Source: Armatimonadota bacterium (GTDB lineage Bacteria > Armatimonadota > Fimbriimonadia > Fimbriimonadales > Fimbriimonadaceae). Taken from it: a stretch of DNA of 64,000 nucleotides. Made by a program: the position numbers and the translations under genes. Location: assembly GCA_022563855.1 (NCBI GenBank), contig JADFMN010000001.1, positions 124,001 through 188,000 on the forward strand. Direction: 5' to 3'. Under the pieces are notes generated by a model. The model did no database searches. It was not told where the DNA came from and saw only the letters and a list, made by a program, of their open reading frames with translations. Below are positions 37,239-44,353 of this stretch, piece after piece. Position 1 is the first letter of the stretch; each line of letters opens with the position of its first letter.

Positions 37239-37963
37239 AGCTCGAAGTCGCCTTCGCCCGGCGGTATGGGGCGGTCGATCGACCTCTTCGAACTGCCCTT
37301 TGCTTGGCCGCTGGCCGAAACTATGGATGTCAGCCAAGAGACGATGATCATTGCTGCAGGGATCAGCATCAAGGAGTTGCCCGGTGTTGCGCTGATGCCT
37401 GCAAGTCCCACGAGGCCTGAAATACCGTCGCTCGTCCCGAACAGCCACCCCAGTCCGAGGAGCCAGATCGCCATCAAAACTCCGCCCTGTGCACGCCTTC
37501 CAGAAACGATCTGACCGAGCCCGCAAAAGAACACCGAGAGGATGACCGCGGACTTTGCGCTTGCGTACTGCTCGGCCAATGAGTTGCTGATGGCTAGCGA
37601 GGACATGGATGATCCTCCGAGGATCGACTCGGCATACTTCGTTTCGTACGCGACTTCGTCCGGCTTCAGTTGATGCGCCAAGTAGTACGCTTTGCGAGCC
37701 TTGCTGTACTGCCCGCGGGCTTGAAACTCGTCACCGATGGCTGCCTGAACAGCAGCGGATCCGGGCGCGATTTCCGCAGCTTCCTTCAACAGGCGTTCGG
37801 CGGCGAGGTTTTGGTTGCGGATTTGAGCCAGGGAGGACTCTTGCAACAATCGCTCAGCTTTGGCCAAGTCTTCCTCCGACGGTGGATCGGGGAGCTGTGC
37901 CTCCTCCTTCACAACGCCTGCGGCCTCGTCAGGCTTCGGTTCTTGCATGTCGTCTGCGGTCAT
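37235..37963 (-). CDS. TPR and membrane-domain protein
   Basis: A ~242-residue protein. An acidic N-terminus precedes two TPR units (LAAERLLKEAAEIAPGSAAVQAAIG; SKARKAYYLAHQLKPDEVAYE) and three hydrophobic segments (SAVILSVFFCGLGQIVSG; GVLMAIWLLGLGWLFG; SLMLIPAAMIIVSWLTSIV). The SVFFCGLGQ...GRRAQGG pattern resembles TM2-like domains. ATG 37963 is chosen because the upstream ATG would overlap rsfS. Last gene of the ffh-to-rsfS unit; convergent 4-nt overlap with the translin-like gene. Confidence 0.72.
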   Translation of the reverse strand: MTADDMQEPKPDEAAGVVKEEAQLPDPPSEEDLAKAERLLQESSLAQIRNQNLAAERLLKEAAEIAPGSAAVQAAIGDEFQARGQYSKARKAYYLAHQLKPDEVAYETKYAESILGGSSMSSLAISNSLAEQYASAKSAVILSVFFCGLGQIVSGRRAQGGVLMAIWLLGLGWLFGTSDGISGLVGLAGISATPGNSLMLIPAAMIIVSWLTSIVSASGQAKGSSKRSIDRPIPPGEGDFEL

Positions 37964-37974
37964 CGCGCGCCTCA

Positions 37975-38316
37975 CTACTGGAGCGAAGGATCGACTCTCA
38001 TGGTACTCCATAAGGTCTCAAGATCATAGAACTGCCGCCTCTCCTCAAGCATGACGTGGAGGATCACGTCGCCGTAGTCCAACAGGAGCCATCCGCCGGT
38101 GGTCGCATCTCTGCGAGATGGACGAACGCCCTCCTCGCGCATCTTCTCTCGGACGCGCTCGATGATGGCGTTTGCATGGGTGTCGCTGGTGCCGGTACAA
38201 ACCACCATGTAACTCGTGATCGAGGTCTTCTCGTGTACGTCGAGGCTCTCGATATCCACTGCCTTCATGTCGTCCGCGTACTCGACGATTTTCGCCGCTT
38301 TTTCTCCAGCTGTCAT
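37975..38316 (-). CDS. rsfS: Ribosomal silencing factor RsfS
   Basis: A ~113-residue RsfS/Iojap protein that binds ribosomal protein L14 and blocks subunit joining under starvation. Seen: AKIVEYADDMKAVDIESLDVH, TSYMVVCTGTSDTHANAI, and the C-terminal WLLLDYGDVILHVMLEERRQFYDLETLW, all diagnostic. ATG 38316 lies 7 nt past the nadD stop with AGAGAG upstream; a TTG 36 nt earlier would lie inside nadD. nadD-rsfS is a common bacterial gene pair. Confidence 0.95.
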   Translation of the reverse strand: MTAGEKAAKIVEYADDMKAVDIESLDVHEKTSITSYMVVCTGTSDTHANAIIERVREKMREEGVRPSRRDATTGGWLLLDYGDVILHVMLEERRQFYDLETLWSTMRVDPSLQ

Positions 38317-38323
38317 GTTTGTA

Positions 38324-38914
38324 TTACTCTCTGTAGAGCTGTTGTTCTTCAATGTATTTTGCCACTTCTTTTGTCACGAGATGGTCGAAGTCCGACCCGT
38401 CGGGTATTGCGTCACGAATCATCGTAGACGAAATATCTTTGATTCGCTCGTCAACGACGTCTATCGACGATTGTACGTACTTCGGCAGCTGGTCTAGGAC
38501 GTTCCCTAGCTCCGTGCCGAAGCGTGCGACAACGAGCAGCCGGCAGATCTCCAAGAGCTTTTCCGGCTGCTTCCAAGACGTCATCGTGCTAAGGGCGTCG
38601 GATCCGAGGACGAACCAGTATTTCCCTGGCCTCACCTTTCTGAGCTCCTTGATCGTGTCGATGGCGAAGCTATCGCCGCCGCGAGTGATCTCGATGTCGC
38701 TAACGGACATTCTGGGCTCGCTTTCGACCATCGACAGCACCATCGCCAGCCTGCTCTGGGGACTCGTGTTCGACCACCTCTTGATCGGGTTCTTCGCGGC
38801 AGGAATCCAGATCAATTCATCGATGTCGAGAGCCTCAAGAGCCGCCTTTGCGATCGCCAGGTGACCGGTATGTGGCGGATCGAACGTGCCTCCGAAGACA
38901 GCGTACTTCATCAT
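38324..38914 (-). CDS. nadD: Nicotinate-nucleotide adenylyltransferase
   Basis: A ~196-residue enzyme joining ATP and nicotinate mononucleotide to deamido-NAD. Motifs: YAVFGGTFDPPHTGHLAIAK (nucleotidyltransferase HxGH), GDSFAIDTIKEL, WFVLGSDAL and the C-terminal ISSTMIRDAI (ISSTxIR). The start overlaps the obgE stop as TGATG, with a second ATG directly after it; translation is coupled to obgE. Confidence 0.95.
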   Translation of the reverse strand: MMKYAVFGGTFDPPHTGHLAIAKAALEALDIDELIWIPAAKNPIKRWSNTSPQSRLAMVLSMVESEPRMSVSDIEITRGGDSFAIDTIKELRKVRPGKYWFVLGSDALSTMTSWKQPEKLLEICRLLVVARFGTELGNVLDQLPKYVQSSIDVVDERIKDISSTMIRDAIPDGSDFDHLVTKEVAKYIEEQQLYRE

Positions 38915-40185
38915 CAGTCCCTGTACTCGAACTCCCACTCCCCGATCTTTACAGTGTCGCCGGCCTCGACGCCCAACTCTTGCAATTTGGATATCACGCC
39001 GATCTCCTGCAGGCGCCTGTGCAAGTACTCGAGCGACTCGGAGCTGTCCAGCTGCGTCATTGCGACCAACCTGGTCAGCCGGTCGCCCTTCACGATGTAA
39101 CAGCCGTCGTATGCACGAGCTACAGACCAGCTCGGATCGCGCCGCCGAGCGAACTCTGGCGAAAGGACGCTCGGCAGCTCCTCGCTGACGGCCTGTTCGA
39201 CTAGCTTCAGCATCGCGAAAATCAACTCCTGAGTGCCTTTACCCGTGACTGCGCTGATCGGGAAGATCTCGTTGTCGGACACCTTCTTTAGGCTGGCCAA
39301 AACACCCTCCCAATGCTCGCGCTCACAGACGTCGATCTTGTTGAGGGCGATCAGTATGGGGCGCTCCGATACTTCTGCCGAGTACAGCACGATCTCCGAG
39401 GTGACGAGTTCGAAGTTCTTGACCGGTTCTGAGCCGTCGATAGGGAAGCAGTCGACGACGTGCACCAAGACCTTCGTTCTCTCAACGTGCTTCAGAAACT
39501 GTATGCCCAGCCCATGCCCCTCGCTTGCGCCTTCGATCAGGCCGGGCATATCTGCCATCACGAACGATTTGCCTCCTGCCTGAAGGACGCCAAGATTGGG
39601 CGTGATCGTCGTGAACGGATAGTCGGCGATCTTAGGCTTTGCCGCCGTCAGGCTGCTGAGCAGAGTGCTCTTGCCGGCGTTTGGGAGACCAACGAGACCT
39701 ACGTCTGCTATGAGCTTCAGCTCAAGTCGCGCGATCCGCACTTCGCCAGGAGCGCCGTTCTGCGCGATCTTCGGGGCTTGGCGTACGCTGGTCGTAAAGT
39801 GCAAGTTGCCTCGACCGCCCTTACCGCCCTTGCAGACTGTGTAACGCATCCCGTCCACGCTTAGATCGACGAGCTGCTCGCCGGTCTCCTCGTCAGTCAT
39901 GACAGTCCCAACCGGCACGCGTATCGTGATCGACTCACCGTTGCGGCCCGACTTCGCACCGACTGCTTTCACGCCTGCACTTGCCGCGTATCTCTTTCTG
40001 AACCGCAGATCGAAGAGCGTGCGCAGGTGTCGGTCTGCGACGAGCACGACGTCGCCTCCTCGCCCTCCGTCTGCGCCATTCGGACCGCCCCTGGGCATAT
40101 GTTTCTCACGAAGGAACGACGCTGCGCCCTTGCCACCGCTGCCAGATTCAAACTCCAGTTTGAGCTCGTCGATGAACTGGCTCAA
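38914..40185 (-). CDS. obgE: Obg-family GTPase
   Basis: A 423-residue ribosome-assembly GTPase. The glycine-rich Obg fold (GSGGKGAASFLREKHMPRGGP; VSKGGKGGRGN-like) covers ~1-155. The G domain has GLPNAGKSTLLSSL (G1), the DMPGLIEGA switch (G3) and NKIDVCE (G4). A C-terminal OCT domain ends VKIGEWEFEYRD. Start overlaps the rimM stop by 4 nt. It usually follows rplU-rpmA; here it follows rimM. Confidence 0.96.
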   Translation of the reverse strand: MSQFIDELKLEFESGSGGKGAASFLREKHMPRGGPNGADGGRGGDVVLVADRHLRTLFDLRFRKRYAASAGVKAVGAKSGRNGESITIRVPVGTVMTDEETGEQLVDLSVDGMRYTVCKGGKGGRGNLHFTTSVRQAPKIAQNGAPGEVRIARLELKLIADVGLVGLPNAGKSTLLSSLTAAKPKIADYPFTTITPNLGVLQAGGKSFVMADMPGLIEGASEGHGLGIQFLKHVERTKVLVHVVDCFPIDGSEPVKNFELVTSEIVLYSAEVSERPILIALNKIDVCEREHWEGVLASLKKVSDNEIFPISAVTGKGTQELIFAMLKLVEQAVSEELPSVLSPEFARRRDPSWSVARAYDGCYIVKGDRLTRLVAMTQLDSSESLEYLHRRLQEIGVISKLQELGVEAGDTVKIGEWEFEYRD

Positions 40186-40712
40186 TCTACTTTCTCCTGT
40201 GCGGAGTCGGTCGGTCGGAGGCCAGGGATCAAGCTCACTTCGATCACGCCGCGCTCTAGGTCAACGTGTTTGATGAACGCCTTGACGGCCGGGATCAACG
40301 TCGCGCCGATCCGCAGAAGATCATGTGCCGGAGTGCGAACGACCTCGTCGACGACTCCGAGTTCGACGCCGTCCTCGACAACGGTAAGGCCGACGAGGTC
40401 CGCCGACAAGAACTCGTCTGATTCAAGGATGGGAGCGTCTTTGGCCGGAACATCCACGTACTTCCACTTTAGATTCTCAGCCGCCTCGCGCGTCGACACC
40501 CCTTCCAGTTTCATCCTCCCCTTCCCCCTGTACCAAGAGCAAGACTGGATCACGTAGGGGCGAGAATCGATCAATACCGTGCGACCTGCTTCAAACCGCT
40601 CAAGGAAATCTGTGAGCGGGTTCACCTTCACCGCCCCTTCCATCGAAAACGGTCCAACTATTCGCCCGATTGAAATCGTCTCTTCGTCTTCTGCCGGGCT
40701 CCGGCCGCTCAT
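40182..40712 (-). CDS. rimM: Ribosome maturation factor RimM
   Basis: A 176-residue 30S maturation factor that binds S19. The N-terminal RimM barrel has ISIGRIVGPFSMEGAVKVNPLTDF; the PRC-barrel follows with LVGLTVVEDGVELGVVDEVV and LLIPAVKAFIKHVDLE-like sequence. Length is normal. In most genomes trmD and rplS follow; here obgE does. It begins 4 nt after the khpA stop. Confidence 0.93.
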   Translation of the reverse strand: MSGRSPAEDEETISIGRIVGPFSMEGAVKVNPLTDFLERFEAGRTVLIDSRPYVIQSCSWYRGKGRMKLEGVSTREAAENLKWKYVDVPAKDAPILESDEFLSADLVGLTVVEDGVELGVVDEVVRTPAHDLLRIGATLIPAVKAFIKHVDLERGVIEVSLIPGLRPTDSAQEKVD

Positions 40713-40716
40713 TTTC

Positions 40717-40959
40717 CTAATCGTCTGTGATCACTTTGACGACAGCCCGAGTCTGCTCTTTTGCACCGGCTGCGCCAACAAGCTGCCGCACGCACGTGAT
40801 CACGCGACCCTCCTTGCCAATGACCCTTCCGACGTCGGGCGGCGCAACGCGGACTTCGAAAACCTTCGTTCCGCGATCGTCTGACTCTTCGACCGTCACT
40901 GCGTCCGGTTCTTCGACCAACATCTGGACGGCGGTCTCTACGAGGTTCTTCAAGCTCAT
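40717..40959 (-). CDS. khpA: KH-domain RNA-binding protein KhpA
   Basis: An 80-residue single-KH protein. LKNLVETAVQMLVEEPDAVTV opens the fold and the KH loop is DVGRVIGKEGRVITCVRQL (GxxG is GKEG). KhpA-type proteins bind RNA broadly and pair with KhpB in other bacteria. It lies in the conserved place between rpsP and rimM. TAATG overlap with rpsP couples translation. Confidence 0.94.
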   Translation of the reverse strand: MSLKNLVETAVQMLVEEPDAVTVEESDDRGTKVFEVRVAPPDVGRVIGKEGRVITCVRQLVGAAGAKEQTRAVVKVITDD

Positions 40960-41507
40960 TATTCGGACTTCTCACTCGATGGTTCGTCAGCGACAGGCGG
41001 CTCGACAGAGTTTTCCTCTGACGGCGCTGTCTCGGTTGGTTCTACAGGCTTCTCCGCCTCGGCGCGGGGTGCAGCCGGCGCTTCGGCCTCTGGAGGTGCC
41101 TCGGTTGGTGCTGCGGATGGCTCTGCTGGAGCGGCTTCGACGGGAGATTCCGCAGGAACGGCTGCTGCAGGTGCTTCCTGGACGACCGATTTCTTGCTCA
41201 TGGTCGCCGTCCGCTTATCGAGAAACTTGTACCCGCGCTCAGCTTTTGGCCTCTTGCCGAAGAACTCCTGCAACACGCCTTCTCTCTTGAGAAGGTAAGC
41301 AACGGTCTCTGTCGGCCGAGCGCCGGTCATCAACCAGTACAGCGCACGCTCCTTGTTGATTTTCACCTCTGAGGGCGTCTTTAGCGGGTCGTAAGTTCCT
41401 AGCAGCTCCTTGAACTTGCCGTTCCGCGGTGCCGTGCTCGGAGCAACCACGATCCTGTAGAACGGCCGGTGTCGGCAGCCCATTCTTCTCAGTCGAATCT
41501 TTACCAA
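40959..41507 (-). CDS. rpsP: 30S ribosomal protein S16 with long C-terminal tail
   Basis: A 182-residue S16. Residues 1-~85 are standard ([59 protein letters not shown]). The remaining ~95 residues are an Ala/Pro/Glu-rich low-complexity extension ([20 protein letters not shown]) with no recognised fold, about doubling the usual ~80-90 residues. The tail is strongly acidic and probably disordered, projecting from the 30S body. Operon: ffh upstream, khpA downstream. Confidence 0.96.
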   Translation of the reverse strand: MVKIRLRRMGCRHRPFYRIVVAPSTAPRNGKFKELLGTYDPLKTPSEVKINKERALYWLMTGARPTETVAYLLKREGVLQEFFGKRPKAERGYKFLDKRTATMSKKSVVQEAPAAAVPAESPVEAAPAEPSAAPTEAPPEAEAPAAPRAEAEKPVEPTETAPSEENSVEPPVADEPSSEKSE

Positions 41508-41542
41508 GTGTTTTTCTTAAGCTCCTGTGCGTTTGCTGGCGG

Positions 41543-42868
41543 CTAGCGACGACGTCGCGTCTTCATGCGCTTTTCCATTTTTGAAAACTGCTTCATCTGC
41601 TTGCGCATCATGCCAAGCTGGCTGATCAAGCGGTTGATCTCCTCGGGGCTCGTTCCAGAGCCGGAGGCGATGCGCCGCTTCCGCGAGCCATTCAGTATAT
41701 CAGGATTCGACCTCTCGGCGGGCGTCATGCTCAGGATAATGGCCTCGACACGGGCCATTTGCCCTTCGTCTACCTGGTCTAGAGCCTCCTCCGGAATTGC
41801 CCCTGCCATACCAGGGATCATCTTCATCACGTTTTTCAGCGGCCCCATTTTCTTGATCATTCTGAACTGTTGAAGCATGTCGTGGAAGTCCAGCCTTCCG
41901 GATTTCAACTTCCTCTGCATGTCCAGGGCTTCTTCGACATCGACTGCCTGCTCTGCCTTTTCGATGATCCCCATGACGTCGCCCATGCCGATGATTCTCT
42001 CGGCTGTGCGGGTCGGGTGGAATTGTGCCAGCTCTTCTAGCTGTTCGCCTTCGCCGACGTACCGGACGGGAACTCCCGTCGCCGCTCTGACGCTGAGCAA
42101 TGCGCCGCCGCGAGCGTCACCGTCCATCTTGGTGAATATGGTGCCGGTGAGGTTGATGCTTTTGTGAAACGCGTCGGCGACGTTCACGGCCTCCTGCCCG
42201 GTCGAGGCGTCCACGACGAGGAAAACTTCGTGAGGGGAGATGGCGCCAGAGATCGACTTTAGTTGGCTCATCATGGCGTCGTCGATCGTGAGTCGTCCTG
42301 CCGTGTCGACGATGACCACGTCCTTGAAAAGTCGCTTCGCTTCTTTGATCGCTCCGCGCGCGATCGCTGTTGGGTTGCCGTTCTCCTCGCTGTAAACCGG
42401 AACGTCGATCTGCTCGCCCAACACCTGCAGTTGTTTGATCGCAGCCGGCCGCTGAACGTCGCAGGCGACCATGATCGGCTTCTTGCCTTTTTCCGCGAGG
42501 TGCTTGGCCAGCTTGGCCGCGGTCGTGGTCTTGCCCGAGCCTTGCAGGCCGCACATCAGGATCACGGTCGGCGGGGAAGGGGACCAGTTCATCGGCGTAT
42601 CCGACGTGCCCAGAAGCCTCACGAGCTCGTCTCGAACGATTCTGATCAGCGTTTGATCCGCGTCCAGCCCAGTGAAGACGCCCTCGCCGACCGCTTGCTC
42701 CTGAACGTCGGCGATGAACTTCTTGGCGACTGTGAAGTTGACGTCGGCCTCGAGCAGCGCAACGCGGATATCCCGCAGCATGGCCTTGACGTCGTCCTCG
42801 GAGAGGCGACCTTTTCGCCTTAAGCCTGCGAAAACGGAGGTCAGCCTGCTAGTCAGATTGTCGAACAT
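41543..42868 (-). CDS. ffh: Signal recognition particle protein Ffh
   Basis: A 441-residue SRP54 GTPase that targets nascent membrane proteins with 4.5S RNA. The N domain is followed by the G domain (GLQGSGKTTTAAKLAKHL; VDTAGRLTIDDAMM; TKMDGDARGGALLS) and a Met-rich M domain (FHDMLQQFRMIKKMGPLKNVMKMIPGMAG) with the RNA-binding SRKRRIASGSGTS loop. TACACT ends 10 nt before the ATG, implying a leader of only a few bases. First gene of the eight-gene minus-strand unit. Confidence 0.97.
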   Translation of the reverse strand: MFDNLTSRLTSVFAGLRRKGRLSEDDVKAMLRDIRVALLEADVNFTVAKKFIADVQEQAVGEGVFTGLDADQTLIRIVRDELVRLLGTSDTPMNWSPSPPTVILMCGLQGSGKTTTAAKLAKHLAEKGKKPIMVACDVQRPAAIKQLQVLGEQIDVPVYSEENGNPTAIARGAIKEAKRLFKDVVIVDTAGRLTIDDAMMSQLKSISGAISPHEVFLVVDASTGQEAVNVADAFHKSINLTGTIFTKMDGDARGGALLSVRAATGVPVRYVGEGEQLEELAQFHPTRTAERIIGMGDVMGIIEKAEQAVDVEEALDMQRKLKSGRLDFHDMLQQFRMIKKMGPLKNVMKMIPGMAGAIPEEALDQVDEGQMARVEAIILSMTPAERSNPDILNGSRKRRIASGSGTSPEEINRLISQLGMMRKQMKQFSKMEKRMKTRRRR

Positions 42869-42980
42869 TCGATCGCCGAGTGTACCGTTCGATAGGACAG
42901 ACGACCGGTCTAACGGAACGTACTTGAACGCCCGACGTTAAAGTAGGCGTAGTAAAGATATCTACGGGGGCAATAGTGCG

Positions 42981-43205
42981 ATGAGCGAACAGGAAAACAG
43001 CGCGGAACAGGTTGAAAACAGCGGACGTGGGCCGTGGGTTGCAATCTTGGCCCTGGCCGGTATTGTTGCTGGCGCGTACCTGTTTGTCCGGTGGAACGCC
43101 GCGCGCAACGCACAGCTCGGAGCGCAGGATCTGCTGGACGCCTGTGATAAGGCTGTCAGCAACCTAGAGAAGATCCTACAGGCCGAATCCCTCGCGGCAA
43201 GCTAG
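42981..43205 (+). CDS. Small single-pass membrane protein sharing an anchor module with the NHL protein
   Basis: A 74-residue protein. A hydrophilic N-terminus (MSEQENSAEQVENSGRG) precedes one membrane helix (WVAILALAGIVAGAYLFV), a basic stop-transfer (RWNAARNAQ) and a short amphipathic tail. The helix with its flanks is nearly the same as the C-terminal anchor of the NHL protein at 46981-48075, and the DNA matches over 91 nt (about 80% by eye). GGGGG lies ~15 nt before the ATG. Function unknown. Confidence 0.65.
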   Translation: MSEQENSAEQVENSGRGPWVAILALAGIVAGAYLFVRWNAARNAQLGAQDLLDACDKAVSNLEKILQAESLAAS

Positions 43206-43299
43206 AAGCCCTATCTTCTGATAAGATATATTATGACAAACTAGCCATTCCCGTTGGCTACCCTGCCGCCCGGCACTCCTCCAAAATCCCGCTTTAGGT

Positions 43300-43935
43300 T
43301 CAGAACTCCAAACGGCGTGGTAGGCCGTAGATAGGTGTCTCTGGAAAGAGCGCTACGTAATTCTCCGGGTATTCCTTCCTTCTGTATTCGTCAAGATCAT
43401 GCGGGTACAAGTCTCTTGCGCAGCCCGGAGGATGGCCATTACTCATTAGTTGCTGGCCGATGGCCTGCTCAAGCTTCATCCTAGCTGTCCGATTCTCCTT
43501 ATTGATTCTCTTATTCTTCGATGCTGACCAGCCAGGCAGAGGGATGATGAAGACTCGGAGCCGTGAAATCGAATCCTGAATGGACGCTTCGTAGGTTTCG
43601 CGCACAGCCTCAAACTCGGCACGAAGTTCCTTCGTATACTTGCGATAATAGGACTGCTTGATCCTCTCGAGCCGGCCATCCTGCCAGGCGTTCCAGTTGT
43701 ACAGCCCAAACTCACCGGTTCGGTACATACGCAAGTGGCTCTTCATTCGCTCGCTGAACGACTTTCCCGATTCTCCGATGTACCAGTGTACAAGCCACCC
43801 CCTGAAATCGACAGTTTGGATGTAGACGCATGGCAGTTCAGCATATTTGCACTCCAAGGCCTCGTTCGCAGAATACGGACCGTGTACTTCTAGAGAGAAC
43901 TCGTGCCCATCTCGGTAGGTGTTCAGCGGCTTCAA
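43300..43935 (-). CDS. GIY-YIG-like nuclease-domain protein
   Basis: A 211-residue protein starting at TTG. VYIQTVDFRGWLVHWYIGESGKSFSERMKSHLR matches the GIY-YIG layout in pieces: VYI for the first triad, WYIGESG for the second, and the helix ERMKSHLR with its arginine. A charged helical region follows (RKYTKELRAEFEAVRETYEASI). The C-terminal part ends PRRLEF. The catalytic Glu is not assigned, so nuclease activity is inferred. The start lies 5 nt after the DUF7662 gene stop, with AGAGGAGAA inside that gene, so the two are coupled. Base composition seems less GC-rich than its neighbours. Confidence 0.6.
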   Translation of the reverse strand: MKPLNTYRDGHEFSLEVHGPYSANEALECKYAELPCVYIQTVDFRGWLVHWYIGESGKSFSERMKSHLRMYRTGEFGLYNWNAWQDGRLERIKQSYYRKYTKELRAEFEAVRETYEASIQDSISRLRVFIIPLPGWSASKNKRINKENRTARMKLEQAIGQQLMSNGHPPGCARDLYPHDLDEYRRKEYPENYVALFPETPIYGLPRRLEF

Positions 43936-43940
43936 TTCGG

Positions 43941-44129
43941 TCAGGATGATTCTCCTCTGACGAATAATACGTACTTTGCTAGATCGACTTCACTGACCAA
44001 GAACCCTGCTCCCATCCAGGCATGGGCCTGTACGTGCGATCCAGATCGTTCGTTCTCCCACCAAGCACGATACTTGTACGCTGACTGGGGGAGGCCGCCA
44101 ACAAGATCGGACACTTGTTCGAATGTCAT
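43941..44129 (-). CDS. DUF7662-like small protein
   Basis: A 62-residue protein matching from memory the DUF7662 pattern: MTFEQVSDLVGGLPQSAYKYRAWWENE, then HVQAHAWMGAGFLVSEVDLAKYVLFVR. Such domains occur alone or joined to nucleases and other proteins in accessory regions; biochemical function is unknown. It is the first gene of a two-gene unit with the GIY-YIG-like protein. Unlike most genes here it has a clear Shine-Dalgarno sequence (AGAGG) instead of an adjacent TANNNT box, which fits acquisition from elsewhere. Confidence 0.7.
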   Translation of the reverse strand: MTFEQVSDLVGGLPQSAYKYRAWWENERSGSHVQAHAWMGAGFLVSEVDLAKYVLFVRGESS

Positions 44130-44197
44130 TCGAACCTCTTCAGGTAAATCGGGTCGTACTTCGCCAATATCTTCCTCCTGAACGGCATTCTACGACA

Positions 44198-44263
44198 GTT
44201 GTTCTCCCTTCTTGCTTCGACTCCGCTCTCCCGCTGCGAGCTTCGTCTCGCAAGGAGAACAAC
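44198..44263. repeat. Long imperfect hairpin
   Basis: A perfect 10-bp outer stem (GTTGTTCTCC / GGAGAACAAC) encloses an inner 6-bp hairpin (TGCGAG-CTTCGT-CTCGCA) with a 27-nt left bulge. It lies in the 224-bp gap between the DUF7662 gene and the end of the BNR protein gene. It could terminate the latter or be a mobile-element remnant. Confidence 0.5.
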
Positions 44264-44353
44264 ATGACCGCAAGCATTCAACACACGATTGACACTTCAC
44301 CCAAGTACTGATCTGACGCCCGGCCGCAGGACGGTCGAAGGAGCAATTGGCAG

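Noticed and set aside
44198-44263. Possible integron attC site
   Set aside because: Outer stem begins with GTT on the 5' side and ends with AAC, opposite to the attC core arrangement, and no integrase is near.
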